This document shows positions 41,823 through 51,545 of a stretch of 64,000 bases of DNA, in pieces. The stretch comes from Streptosporangium oxazolinicum (GTDB lineage: Bacteria > Actinomycetota > Actinomycetes > Streptosporangiales > Streptosporangiaceae), in assembly GCF_039537505.1 (NCBI RefSeq), contig NZ_BAABAQ010000021.1, forward strand, positions 1 to 64,000, in the 5' to 3' direction. Position numbers and translations under genes: made by a program. Each line of letters opens with the position of its first letter. The first letter of the stretch is position 1. Under the pieces are notes generated by a model that saw only the letters and a program-made list of their open reading frames with translations, did no database searches and had not been told where the DNA came from.

Positions 41823-44390
41823 TCAGCCCGCCGAGGCGTCCTTGGCCTGGGCGCGCAGGGCGCGGCCGATGCCGTCGGCGCCTTCGAGCAGCAGGCGCTT
41901 GAGGGCCTGCGGCGGCTGGGTGGACGAGATGAGGTCCTGGGTCCTGGCGACCGTCCCGGGGGAGATGTTCAGCGCCGGGTAGCAGCCGTTCGCGAAGTTC
42001 TGGGCGCTGTCGGAGGTCCAGGACTTCCAGATCCTGCCGATCTCCTCGAAGTACCTCTCCCCGTACGGCTCCAGCAGGTCCGGGTGGCGCGGGTCCATGA
42101 AACCGACGAGCGTCGAGCGGAGCAGCGCGCCGCTCAGCTTGCCCTCGACGATCGCGGCCCAGGCGTTCGCCTTGCCCTGGGCCGTCGGGATCCCGGCGCG
42201 GCAGAGCGCGGCGGAGCGCTCGCCCGTCGCGGTGGCGTCGCGCAGCAGCTCCTGGGCGACGTCCTCCTCGCCGAGCAGGCCGCCGGAGACCAGGGCGCCG
42301 GTCAGCGTCCAGCGCAGGTCGGTGTCGACGACGAGGCCGTCGAGCACCGTCTCGCCGTCCAGCAGCCCCTTCAGGAACGCCAGGTCCTCGGTGGAGGCGG
42401 CCACGGCCGACAGCGCGTTCAGGTAGGCGAGCTGGTGGTCGGAGCCGGGCTCGGCCGAGGTGACCAGGCGGCGCAGCGCGGCGGCGAGCCGGGCCAGGCC
42501 CTCGGGGCGCCAGGCGGGGTCGGCGTACTGCTGGACGGCCAGGCGGGCCTGGCGGAGCACGGTCTGGGCGACCGTGATGTCCGTGACCGACTCGATGTTG
42601 GAGATGACCAGGGTGAGGTAGTCGCGGGTGGACATCTCGGCGTCGCGGGTCATGTCCCAGGCGGCCGACCAGCACAGCGCGCGGGGCAGGGACTCGGTGA
42701 ACCTGCCGATGCCGCCCTCCGTCACGGTCCGCAGCGACCGCTCGTCGAGCCTGACCTTGGCGTACGTCAGGTCGTCGTCGTTGATCAGGATCAGGTCCGG
42801 CTGGACCTCGCCGACCAGCTCGGCCACGGCCGTGCGCGCGCCGACGACGTCCAGCTCGACCCGCTTGACGCGGACCAGCTCGCCGTCCCGCACGGAGTAC
42901 AGGCCGATGGCGACGCGGTGCGAGCGCAGCGTCGGGTAGTCGGCCGGGGCCTCCTGGAGCACGTCGAACTCCAGGAAACGGCCCTCGGGGTCGACGGTGA
43001 ACGACGGGCGCAGCGTGTTGACCCAGGAGGTCTCCAGCCACTCCTTCGACCAGGAGGACAGGTCGCGCCCCGAGGTGCGCTCCAGCGCGCCGAGCAGGTC
43101 CGCGAGCGTGGTGTTGCCCCAGGCGTGCTCGTTGAAGTAGGCGCGGACCCCGGCCAGGAAGTTGTCCAGCCCCACGTAGGCGACGAGCTGCTTGAGGACC
43201 GAGGCGCCCTTGGCGTACGTGATCCCGTCGAAGTTGACCTCGACCGCGTGCATGTCGACGATGTCGGCGGCGATCGGGTGGGTCGAGGGCAGCTGGTCCT
43301 GGCGGTAGGCCCAGGCCTTCTCGACGTTGGCGAAGGTCGTCCAGGCGCCCTGGCCCCAGCGGGTGGCCTCGGCCTGGCAGAGCACCGAGGCGTAGGTGGC
43401 GAACGACTCGTTCAGCCACAGGTCGTCCCACCAGCGCATGGTGACCAGGTCACCGAACCACATGTGCGCCATCTCGTGCAGGATCGTCTCGGCGCGGCGC
43501 TCGATCACCGCGTCCGTGACGCGCGAGCGGAAGACGTAGTCCTCCAGGAAGGTCACGCAGCCCGCGTTCTCCATCGCCCCGGCGTTGAACTCGGGGACGA
43601 AGAGCTGGTCGTACTTCCCGAACGGGTAGCGGACGCCGAAGACGCGGTGGAAGAAGTCGAAGCCCTGCCTGGTCACCTCGAAGAGGTTGTCCGCGTCGAG
43701 GTGCTCGGCGAGCGAGGCCCGGCAGTACAGCCCCAGCGGGATGCCGTCGTGCTCGGAGGTCACCTTGTGGTACGGCCCGGCGCACAGCGCGGTGATGTAG
43801 GTCGACATCACCGGGGAGGGCGGGAAGTGCCAGCGCCTGGCCGCCTGCTGCGCGCCGTGCTTGCCGTGGTGCTCGGCCAGCTCCTCGGAGGTGTCGGGCG
43901 CCGCGTTGGAGATGACCTCCCAGTGGGACGGCGCGAGCACGGTCAGCTCGAAGGTGGCCTTGAGGTCGGGCTGGTCGAAGCACGCGTACATCCGGTGCGC
44001 GTCGGCCGTCTCGAACTGGCTGTGCAGGTAGACGCTCTTGTCGACCGGATCGACGAAGCGGTGCAGGCCCTCGCCGGTGCGGCTGTAGGAACAGTCGGCG
44101 TCCACGCGCAGCTCGTTGGTCTCGGCCAGGCCCGGCAGCGGCAGCCGCCCGGTCTCCGGGTCGTAGCCGCTCACGTCCAGCTCGACGCCGTTCAGGACGG
44201 CCTTGCGCACCTTCGCGCCGGCCAGGTCGACGAACGTCCCCGCACCCGGCCGGGTGCTGGTGAAGCGGACCGTGGTGACGCTCTCGAAGCGCTCCTCACC
44301 CTCGGTCAGGTCGAGCTCCACCGTATAGGACCGCACGCTGAGCAGCCGTGCGCGCTCGCGCGCCTCGTCACGGGTCAGATTGCCTGCCAC
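41823..44390 (-). CDS. pepN: Aminopeptidase N (M1 family)
   Basis: 855 aa, GTG start with GAGGGAG. GAMEN (271-275) binds the substrate N-terminus; HEMAH (305-309) with Glu328 (NESFA) is the zinc site. The C-terminal half is the ERAP1-like helical domain. It removes N-terminal residues from peptides in the cytoplasm. Divergent from the nitroreductase-like gene, as Rv2467 is from Rv2466c in M. tuberculosis. Confidence 0.96.
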   Translation of the reverse strand: MAGNLTRDEARERARLLSVRSYTVELDLTEGEERFESVTTVRFTSTRPGAGTFVDLAGAKVRKAVLNGVELDVSGYDPETGRLPLPGLAETNELRVDADCSYSRTGEGLHRFVDPVDKSVYLHSQFETADAHRMYACFDQPDLKATFELTVLAPSHWEVISNAAPDTSEELAEHHGKHGAQQAARRWHFPPSPVMSTYITALCAGPYHKVTSEHDGIPLGLYCRASLAEHLDADNLFEVTRQGFDFFHRVFGVRYPFGKYDQLFVPEFNAGAMENAGCVTFLEDYVFRSRVTDAVIERRAETILHEMAHMWFGDLVTMRWWDDLWLNESFATYASVLCQAEATRWGQGAWTTFANVEKAWAYRQDQLPSTHPIAADIVDMHAVEVNFDGITYAKGASVLKQLVAYVGLDNFLAGVRAYFNEHAWGNTTLADLLGALERTSGRDLSSWSKEWLETSWVNTLRPSFTVDPEGRFLEFDVLQEAPADYPTLRSHRVAIGLYSVRDGELVRVKRVELDVVGARTAVAELVGEVQPDLILINDDDLTYAKVRLDERSLRTVTEGGIGRFTESLPRALCWSAAWDMTRDAEMSTRDYLTLVISNIESVTDITVAQTVLRQARLAVQQYADPAWRPEGLARLAAALRRLVTSAEPGSDHQLAYLNALSAVAASTEDLAFLKGLLDGETVLDGLVVDTDLRWTLTGALVSGGLLGEEDVAQELLRDATATGERSAALCRAGIPTAQGKANAWAAIVEGKLSGALLRSTLVGFMDPRHPDLLEPYGERYFEEIGRIWKSWTSDSAQNFANGCYPALNISPGTVARTQDLISSTQPPQALKRLLLEGADGIGRALRAQAKDASAG

Positions 44391-44611
44391 TACCGCTCCC
44401 TCTTCACAACTTCCCCCGCTCCATTGCTAAGGGGTGACTGAATCCTGCCACGTAAGGCCGCACAGCGCCGCTTCGCCTCAGCCTGCGGACCGATACCCAG
44501 ATTTGAGAATAAAGAGGCATGTCAAGGTATTAATCCACCTGTGGAATAGGGAACTCCGCCGTCCGGGTTGTCGCTACCGAAGCAGCCTCACGACCAGGAA
44601 GCGGAACGAAG

Positions 44612-45232
44612 ATGACTGAGCGAACCCCCGTTGATCTCTGGTTCGATCCCTTCTGCCCATTCGCGTGGATGACCTCTCGCTGGTTGCTGGAGGTGGAGAA
44701 GGTGCGGCCGATCGAGCCACGCTGGCACATCATGAGCCTCAACGTGCTGAACGAGGACAAGGACGTCCCCGAGAGCTACCGCGAGATGATCGCCAAGGCC
44801 ATCGGACCGGTCCGGGTGGTCACCGCCGTGCAGGAGAAGTACGACTCCGAGACGGTGGGCCGCCTCTACACCGAGCTGGGCACCCGTTTCCACAACCGGG
44901 GCAGGGTCAAGGAGCTCGACAGGCTCCGCGAGACCGTCGAGGAGGCGCTGGAGGCCGCGGGGCTCGACCGCGCGTTCGCCGACGCGATGGACTCGACGGA
45001 GTTCGACGAGGCCCTGCGCGCCTCGCACAACGACGGCATCGACCGGGTCGGCCAGGAGGTCGGCACCCCGGTGATCTCCGTCGAGGGCGTCGCCTTCTTC
45101 GGCCCGGTCATCTCGCCGGCCCCCAAGGGTGAGGAGGCGGGCAAACTCTGGGACGGCGTGCGCCTGGTGGCGGGCACCGACGGCTTCTTCGAGCTCAAGC
45201 GCTCCAGGACCCGGCCGCCGATCTTCGACTGA
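44612..45232 (+). CDS. Mycothiol-dependent nitroreductase-like DsbA-fold protein (Rv2466c family)
   Basis: 206 aa. Thioredoxin/DsbA fold with helical insert: VDLWFDPFCPFAWMTSRWLLEVEKV holds the active site, here Cys-Pro-Phe-Ala, so the second Cys of the CPWC motif known in Rv2466c is replaced by Ala. GTPVISVEGVAFFGPVISPAPKGEEA is the cis-Pro region and C-terminal part. Rv2466c reduces nitro-prodrugs with mycothiol. AGGAAGCGGAACGA precedes the ATG. Confidence 0.92.
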   Translation: MTERTPVDLWFDPFCPFAWMTSRWLLEVEKVRPIEPRWHIMSLNVLNEDKDVPESYREMIAKAIGPVRVVTAVQEKYDSETVGRLYTELGTRFHNRGRVKELDRLRETVEEALEAAGLDRAFADAMDSTEFDEALRASHNDGIDRVGQEVGTPVISVEGVAFFGPVISPAPKGEEAGKLWDGVRLVAGTDGFFELKRSRTRPPIFD

Positions 45233-45320
45233 GCCGTTCCTCGCCGGTCTCCGCCCGCCGGTGCCGCCCGTCGCGCGCGACCGCGCCGGACGGCCCGGCC
45301 CCGCCGCGTCCACCCGTAGT

Positions 45321-45353
45321 GCTCCCGTACAAAGATCATCTCTGTACGGGAGC
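45321..45353. terminator. Hairpin between the nitroreductase-like gene and the aldehyde dehydrogenase gene
   Basis: 11-bp perfect arms (45321-45331 with 45343-45353) around an 11-nt loop; it may end the upstream transcript or be an operator for the gene starting 51 nt later. Confidence 0.5.
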
Positions 45354-45404
45354 CACGCCCCGCTCGCCCTCGCGTAACAGCGGCACGCACGCCAGGATGA
45401 GAGC

Positions 45405-46814
45405 ATGCGTCACCTTTATCTGGACGGAGCCTGGCGGGCGTCCGCGTCGGGCGAGAGCGTCGACGTGGTCAATCCCGCGACCGAGGAGCTGATCGACAGG
45501 GTTCCCGCCGGGGCGCCCGCCGACGTCGAGGCCGCCGTGGCCGCCGCCCGCGAGGCCTTCCCCTCCTGGTCGGCGACGGCCCCCGCCGAGCGGGGCAGGA
45601 TCCTCGCCGCGGCCGCCGACCTGATACGAGAGCGCTCCGACCAGATCGCCAGGATCATCGCCACGGACATGGGCGCCCCGTACGGCATGGCGATGAGGGT
45701 GCAGACGCTGATGCCGGCCGGGGTGCTGGCCTCCTACGCCCAGCTGGCCGGCACCTACGACTTCGAGGGCGGGCAGGTCGGCAACTCCCGCGTCTTCAGG
45801 GAGCCGGTCGGGGTGGTCGCCGCCATCACCCCCTGGAACTACCCGCTCCACCAGGTCGTCTGCAAGGTGGGCGCCGCGCTCGCCGCGGGCTGCACGGTCG
45901 TGCTGAAGCCCAGCGAGGTGGCGCCGCTCGCGGCCTTCGCGCTCGCCGGGATCTTCGACGAGGTCAGGCTGCCCGCCGGGGTCCTCAACCTGGTCAGCGG
46001 CTACGGGCCGGTGGTGGGCGAGGCCCTGGCCGCCCATCCCGACGTGGACATGGTGTCGTTCACCGGCTCCACCGGGGCCGGGCGCCGGGTCGCCGCGCTC
46101 GCGGCCGAGACGATCAAACGGGTGGCCCTGGAACTCGGCGGCAAGTCCGCCAGCCTGATCCTGCCGGACGCCGACCTGAAGGCGGCGGTCAAGGCGACGG
46201 TGGCCAACGCCTTCGTCAACTCCGGCCAGACCTGTTCGGCATGGACCCGCATGATCGTCCACCGCGACCGGTACGACGAGGCCGTCCGCCTCGCCGTCGA
46301 GGCCGCCGGGGGATACACCGTCGGCGACCCCTTCGACGAGGCGACCAGGCTCGGTCCCCTCGTGTCCGCGGCCCAGCGCGATCGGGTCGTCCGCTACATC
46401 AACCGGGGCCAGGAGGAGGGCGCCCGGCTGGTCGCCGGAGGCGCCGACCGGCCCCTGGAACGCGGCTTCTACGTCGAGCCCACGGTGTTCGCCGGGGTGG
46501 AGCCGGGGATGGTGATCGAGCAGGAGGAGATCTTCGGCCCGGTCCTCACGATCATCCCCTACCTCCGGGGTGAGGACGAGGCGGTCGACATCGCCAACGG
46601 CACGCCGTACGGCCTGGCGGGCGCGGTGTGGGCGGGCGACGAGCAGCGGGCCGTCGCGGTCGCCCGGCGGCTGCGCACCGGCCAGGTGGCGGTCAACGGC
46701 GGCCGGTTCAACCCGCGGGCGCCCTTCGGCGGCTACAAGCAGTCGGGCCTCGGCCGCGAGCTGGGCGAGTTCGGGCTGGAGGAGTATCTGGAGATCAAAG
46801 CCGTCCAGTTCTGA
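45405..46814 (+). CDS. NAD(P)-dependent aldehyde dehydrogenase
   Basis: 469 aa. Full ALDH motifs: ITPWNYPLHQVVCKVGAALAAGCTVVLKPSEVAPL (cofactor), FTGSTGAGRRV, LELGGKSASLIL (general-base Glu) and NSGQTCSAWTRM (catalytic Cys), then EEIFGPVL. It oxidises an aldehyde to the acid in the cytoplasm; substrate unknown. CAGGAT six bases before the ATG is -10-like. Confidence 0.95.
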   Translation: MRHLYLDGAWRASASGESVDVVNPATEELIDRVPAGAPADVEAAVAAAREAFPSWSATAPAERGRILAAAADLIRERSDQIARIIATDMGAPYGMAMRVQTLMPAGVLASYAQLAGTYDFEGGQVGNSRVFREPVGVVAAITPWNYPLHQVVCKVGAALAAGCTVVLKPSEVAPLAAFALAGIFDEVRLPAGVLNLVSGYGPVVGEALAAHPDVDMVSFTGSTGAGRRVAALAAETIKRVALELGGKSASLILPDADLKAAVKATVANAFVNSGQTCSAWTRMIVHRDRYDEAVRLAVEAAGGYTVGDPFDEATRLGPLVSAAQRDRVVRYINRGQEEGARLVAGGADRPLERGFYVEPTVFAGVEPGMVIEQEEIFGPVLTIIPYLRGEDEAVDIANGTPYGLAGAVWAGDEQRAVAVARRLRTGQVAVNGGRFNPRAPFGGYKQSGLGRELGEFGLEEYLEIKAVQF

Positions 46815-46837
46815 CGGCCGCCCGGCGGCCACGGGGG

Positions 46838-47326
46838 TCAGGGCGCCTGGAGCAGGACCTTCCTCGCGGCGTCCCTGGCCAGCCTGTCCACGTAGAGCCT
46901 GCCGTCGAGGTGGTCGGTCTCGTGCTGGAAGCAGCGGGCCAGCGTGCCGCGGGCCCTGACCCGGATCGGCCGCCCCAGCCGGTCCAGGCCGCTCACGGTG
47001 ACCCCCGCGGCCCGGGGCGTCCTGGCGTAGATCGGGTTGCCGGTCCCTCGGTCGGGGACGGACAGGCAGCCCTCCTCGTCGAGGACCTCGGCGTCGTCGT
47101 CCACGGTCAGCTCCGGGTTGATCACATGGCCCTTGCGGTTGCTGCAGTCGTAGACGAAGATCCGCTTCGACACGCCGATCTGCGGACCGGCCAGGCCGAC
47201 GCCCCGCGCGGCGTACATCACGGTGAACATCTCGTCGATCATGCGCCGCAGGTCGCGGTCGAAGTCGGTGATCGGCTCGGCGGGTGTGCGCAGGACAGGG
47301 TCACCGACCACTCGGATGTCACGCAT
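46838..47326 (-). CDS. def: Peptide deformylase
   Basis: 162 aa. All three motifs are present: GVGLAGPQIG (motif 1), EGCLSVP (motif 2, Cys metal ligand) and QHETDHLDG (motif 3, HExxH). It removes the formyl group from nascent N-formylmethionine. GAGAGAG lies before the ATG. Convergent with the aldehyde dehydrogenase gene; divergent from rpiB. Confidence 0.96.
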   Translation of the reverse strand: MRDIRVVGDPVLRTPAEPITDFDRDLRRMIDEMFTVMYAARGVGLAGPQIGVSKRIFVYDCSNRKGHVINPELTVDDDAEVLDEEGCLSVPDRGTGNPIYARTPRAAGVTVSGLDRLGRPIRVRARGTLARCFQHETDHLDGRLYVDRLARDAARKVLLQAP

Positions 47327-47425
47327 GTGGGGGCTCTCTCTTGTAAGGGTTCCATGAGTACTTCGGCTGTTACTCTAGCCGGGGGCCGGGTGGAGCCGCC
47401 CGCGCACACCTGCGAAACTGGGCGG

Positions 47426-47893
<468 letters not shown>

Positions 47894-47896
47894 TCG

Positions 47897-48094
47897 TCAC
47901 CGGTCGCGCTCCCCGCGCGCCGGTTCGCCGCGGCGCGTCCCGTTGCGCGCGGGCTCCTTGCGGGGCGTCTCGTCGCGCAGGGGGCGGCGGTCCGCGGCCT
48001 CCTGCTGCTCCCGCGACGGGCGTGAGACGTCTCGCGCCCGCATCGCGGTGATCGCGGTGATCTGCAAGCTCTGCAGTGCCATGCCCGCCACCAT
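47897..48094 (-). CDS. Possible small basic protein
   Basis: 65 aa from the ATG at 48094 (or 61 aa from 48082). N-terminus MVAGMALQSLQITAITAMRARDVSRPS, then a long Arg/Glu/Asp-rich tail. Codon third positions are strongly G/C in this frame, as in real genes here, and it fills a 308-bp gap otherwise empty. No family recognised and no clear ribosome-binding site. Confidence 0.4.
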   Translation of the reverse strand: MVAGMALQSLQITAITAMRARDVSRPSREQQEAADRRPLRDETPRKEPARNGTRRGEPARGERDR

Positions 48095-48201
48095 AACCCG
48101 CTCCGGCGGCTCCCGTCCGGCCCCGGCCCTCCTCGGGTGACCGGCTCCGGCCGCCAGGGGAGAGCGGGGGACCGGGGCGGTCGCCGCGCCCGGAGGAGCC
48201 G

Positions 48202-49431
48202 TCAGAAGACCAGGCCGGCCCAGGGGGCGGGGCCCCAGGACATGGCCGCGGACAGCTCCCGCAGGGCCCCCGCGCGCGACTCCCGCACCACGCCCGCCGC
48301 CAGCAGTGCCGCCAGCGGCCGCCCGCCCAGGTAGGCGGCGCCCAGCACGGAGACGGGCAGGGCCAGGTCGGCGGGGTCGTCCGAGGGCACGCAGCGGGCA
48401 CCGGAGGCGTCGGCCGTCAGCCGCCAGCGGCGCGCGTTCCACGGGCACACGGTGTCCTCGACCTCGATCACCACGTCCACCGGCGCGCTGTAGCGGCGGG
48501 CGACGAGGGCCCGGTCGACGTCCACGACGCGGATCCACAGGTCGTCCAGCCAGAGCGCGTGGAGCTGGCGCGGCTCGGCGAGCAGGTGGATCAGCGGGTC
48601 GTCCGAGGGCCGGCTCTGGGCGAAGACGTGCGAGACCAGGTCGCGGTCCAGGACGTGCCGCCAGAGCAGCGCGTAGGCGGCGGGGTCGAGGCCGAACAGC
48701 TCCTTGAGCCGCAGCTCGCCGGTGGGAAGGTCGTGGTCGTCGAAGGCGGCCCTGATCCGGAAGAGCGCGTAGCCGCGCGGGCCGCCGTCGTCCTCGGCGA
48801 CAACGGCGCGCAGCGGACCGGCGCCGTCCTGGTCGGACTCCCGGTCGGTCAGCACCCCGTCCCAGCGCGCGGGCGGGCGGGCGTACAGTCCCGGACGCTC
48901 CTCGAACGCCGACTCGTAGATCTTCTCGAAGACGGACCTGGCGTCCGCGGGCCTGACGACGCGCAGCCGCAGGGCGGGATCGACCGGGGCGTGCCGGGTG
49001 AAGGCCGCGCTCGCGGTGGGGATCCGGAAGACCAGGCAGTCGGCGGCCCTGCCGTAGCCGTAGCGCCCGTAGATCGCGGCCTCGGCCGCGTAGAGCGCGG
49101 CGACGGCCTCGCCCCGCTCGTGGAGGTCGGACAGCTGGCGTGTCATCAGCGAGGAGAGGATGCCCCGGCGGCGGTGCGAGGGCAGCACGCCGACCGCGGT
49201 GACGCCGCCGACCGGAATCGGGCCGCCCGGCACGTTCATGCTGAAGCTGTACGTCGCGGCGGTGCCCACGAGCAGGTCGCCGTCGAACACGCCGAGCGAG
49301 CGGTCGAACTCGACGTTGCGCCTGAAGATCTCCTGCCGATGCTCCGGGACGGCGGTGCCGAACGCCTCTTCGTCCAGGGTGTTCCAGGCGGGCCATTCGG
49401 TTTCGCTGATCGGACGCAGGCTGAGAGTCAT
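48202..49431 (-). CDS. Eis-type GNAT acetyltransferase
   Basis: 409 aa from the ATG at 49431. N-terminal GNAT domain with TAVGVLPSHRRRGILSSLMTRQLSDLHERGEAVAALYAAEAAIYGRYGYGRAADC, a second GNAT-like domain and a C-terminal sterol-carrier-like domain, the three-domain Eis layout. Eis of M. tuberculosis acetylates aminoglycosides at several amines; the natural substrate here is unknown. TACCGT seven bases upstream suggests a leaderless mRNA; the GGAGG abutting the ATG is too close to work as a Shine-Dalgarno. Confidence 0.9.
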   Translation of the reverse strand: MTLSLRPISETEWPAWNTLDEEAFGTAVPEHRQEIFRRNVEFDRSLGVFDGDLLVGTAATYSFSMNVPGGPIPVGGVTAVGVLPSHRRRGILSSLMTRQLSDLHERGEAVAALYAAEAAIYGRYGYGRAADCLVFRIPTASAAFTRHAPVDPALRLRVVRPADARSVFEKIYESAFEERPGLYARPPARWDGVLTDRESDQDGAGPLRAVVAEDDGGPRGYALFRIRAAFDDHDLPTGELRLKELFGLDPAAYALLWRHVLDRDLVSHVFAQSRPSDDPLIHLLAEPRQLHALWLDDLWIRVVDVDRALVARRYSAPVDVVIEVEDTVCPWNARRWRLTADASGARCVPSDDPADLALPVSVLGAAYLGGRPLAALLAAGVVRESRAGALRELSAAMSWGPAPWAGLVF

Positions 49432-49550
49432 CCTCCAAACGGTAGTAGGGGACAAACGGTTCCGGCCATCTAATATCCCTGCTTAATGATCAAGGCGTTG
49501 GTCAAGTGGGCTGCCCAAAGGGGGGATAGCCAGATACAGTCGAGCGCATC

Positions 49551-50666
49551 ATGAGTTCTCGTCCGGTGCCGCTGCTTCCTCCGGCGCTCCGTGCGTTCCT
49601 GGTCCGCGTTCCCCTGCTCGTTCCCATCGTGCGCTTCCTGCGGCGCGGCCCCCTGGCGCGCGACCGGAACCTGCTCGTCACCCTCATCCTGCTCACCCTG
49701 CTGATCGGCGGGCTGGCCGCGAGGGTCTCCATGGAGTGGTTCTCCCCGGCGCTCATGATCCCGATCACCCTCGTGGCGGGGCTCCAGCTCAGGCTGAACA
49801 GTCTCGTCAAGCTGCTGTGCGCGGTGGCGGTCTCCCTGACCTACGTGGCCGTGGTGCGGGGGGTGGGATACATCGGTCCCGGTCTGCTGGTCACCTTCGG
49901 CTTCACCGCGGTGCTGGCCGCGCTGATGGCCCGCACCCGGGGCAAACTCGGTGTGCAGGGCCTGCGCGGCGACGCGATGCTGCTGGAGCTGCGCGACCGT
50001 CTCAAGAGCCAGAGCGACCTGCCCCCGCTGTCCAAGGGGTGGGGCTCCAAGGTCGTTCTCAAACAGGCCGGAGGCTCCTCGTTCGGCGGCGACTTCCTGG
50101 TCTCCATGCGCGAGGGCGACACGATGGAGCTCGCCCTGGTCGACGTGTCCGGCAAGGGTGTCGACGCGGGCACCAGGGCGCTGCTGCTGTCGGGCACCTT
50201 CGGCGGGCTGCTCGGCTCGGTCACCGACTTCCTGCCCGCCTGCAACACCTACCTGCACCGCCAGCGCGAGGCCGAGGGCTTCGTCACGGCGGTCCACCTC
50301 CGGCTCAACCTCGCGACGGGCGAGTACGTCATCACCTCGGCCGGTCACCCCCCGGTGGTCAAGTTCGAGTCGGGCACCGGGACGTGGCGGGTCTCCACGG
50401 CCAAGGGCGTCGTCCTCGGCGTCGTGCCCGACCTGCACTGCGAGGCCGACCAGGGGATGCTGCGCAAGGGCGACGCGCTCATGCTCTACACCGACGGCCT
50501 GATCGAGCAGCCGGGGCGCGACATCGACGCCGGCCTCGACCGCCTGCTGGGAGAGGCCGAGCGCCTGATGCCCTCGGGGTTCCGCGACGGCGCCCGCAAC
50601 CTGGTCGCCTCCATGTCGTCGGGCCACAACGACGACTGCGCCCTCATCCTCATCTGGCGCCCCTGA
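49551..50666 (+). CDS. Membrane PP2C (SpoIIE/RsbU-type) serine phosphatase
   Basis: 371 aa. Four hydrophobic segments (~40-125: NLLVTLILLTLLIGGLAA, ALMIPITLVAGLQL, LLCAVAVSLTYVAVV, LLVTFGFTAVLAAL), then a PPM phosphatase domain: GGSSFGGDFLVSM, LALVDVSGKGVDAG, YVITSAGHPPVV, ALMLYTDGLIEQ and HNDDCALILI, with metal-binding Asp residues. Such enzymes dephosphorylate anti-sigma antagonists. Partner genes are not adjacent. Confidence 0.92.
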   Translation: MSSRPVPLLPPALRAFLVRVPLLVPIVRFLRRGPLARDRNLLVTLILLTLLIGGLAARVSMEWFSPALMIPITLVAGLQLRLNSLVKLLCAVAVSLTYVAVVRGVGYIGPGLLVTFGFTAVLAALMARTRGKLGVQGLRGDAMLLELRDRLKSQSDLPPLSKGWGSKVVLKQAGGSSFGGDFLVSMREGDTMELALVDVSGKGVDAGTRALLLSGTFGGLLGSVTDFLPACNTYLHRQREAEGFVTAVHLRLNLATGEYVITSAGHPPVVKFESGTGTWRVSTAKGVVLGVVPDLHCEADQGMLRKGDALMLYTDGLIEQPGRDIDAGLDRLLGEAERLMPSGFRDGARNLVASMSSGHNDDCALILIWRP

Positions 50667-50776
50667 ACGGCCGGGCTCCCCTCGGCGGTCGGAGTCACCC
50701 GTGAACGGCCAGGTTTCCTTCGGCGGTCATAGCCCCCGGTGAACGGCCCGGCTTCTCCGGCGGTCAGAGCCACCCG
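50664..50776. repeat. 38-bp tandem repeat, three copies, spanning stop codon to stop codon
   Basis: Copies at 50664-50701, 50702-50739 and 50740-50776 share TGAACGGCC, GGCGGTC and CACCCG blocks. The first copy begins with the TGA of the phosphatase gene and the third contains the stop (complement of TCA at 50764-50766) of the convergent LuxR gene. Confidence 0.88.
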
Positions 50777-51399
50777 GAGTCGCCGGCGATGCGTACGGCG
50801 TCGAGACGGTTGCGCGCCTGGGTCTTGCACATGATCCGCGACAGGTGGTTTCGGACCGTTCCCACGGAGAGGAACAGCCGGTCGGCGATCTCGCCGGACC
50901 TCGCCCCCTGCGCGACCAGCCGGAGCACGTCGAGCTCCCGGCGGGTCAGCGGGTTCTCCGCCGCCCTCAGCGCCGCCACCGCGAGCTCGGAGTCGACCGC
51001 GCGGCGGCCGGCCGCCACCTGGCGGACGCCGTCGGCCAGCTGTTCGGGGCCGACCTCCAGGCTCATGAACCCGAGCGCGTGGACGGCGAAGGCCCGGCGG
51101 ACCTGACCCGGGCTGGGGTCGCGCGACAGCAGGAGGACCCGGCAGCCGGGAGCCTCCTCGTGCAGCCGGAGCGCGGTGGTGAAACCGCAGGCGTCCGGCA
51201 GGCCCAGACCGATGACCGCCGTCTCCGGCGTGTGCCGCAGGACGGCGGGAAGCACGTCCTCTCCGGTGGAGACGTCGGCCACCACCTCCATGTCGTTCTC
51301 GTTCTCCAGCGTCGCCACCAGCCCGCGCCGGACCAGCGGAAGATGCTCGGCAACCAGGATCCCGATCAAAACGCTCCTCTCTCGCCTCACCTTCACCAA
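50764..51399 (-). CDS. LuxR-family response regulator with degenerate receiver
   Basis: 211 aa. Receiver-like N-terminus (GILVAEHLPLVRRGLVATLENENDMEVVADVSTGEDV) and a LuxR HTH at ~150-211 (LTRRELDVLRLVAQGARSGEIADRLFLSVGTVRNHLSRI). At the normal phospho-Asp position the sequence reads AVIGLGLPD, with Gly in place of Asp, and the switch Lys is also missing (GFMSLEVGP). It therefore probably works without phosphorylation. A TTG at 51369 with AGAGGAG just upstream is an alternative start giving the usual length. No kinase gene adjacent. Confidence 0.88.
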   Translation of the reverse strand: MVKVRRERSVLIGILVAEHLPLVRRGLVATLENENDMEVVADVSTGEDVLPAVLRHTPETAVIGLGLPDACGFTTALRLHEEAPGCRVLLLSRDPSPGQVRRAFAVHALGFMSLEVGPEQLADGVRQVAAGRRAVDSELAVAALRAAENPLTRRELDVLRLVAQGARSGEIADRLFLSVGTVRNHLSRIMCKTQARNRLDAVRIAGDSGWL

Positions 51400-51545
51400 A
51401 GGGTGTTCGTGCGATCGCTGAATGTCAACGGAGTGTTTTCAATCGGCGAAGGGCGGGTGAACGACCCGATCGGGAGCGCGGCCGGGAACACCGCTTTTCG
51501 CGGCGGTGTGGGGGCCGGATACTTGGGCTAACCTCTTATGGGGCA

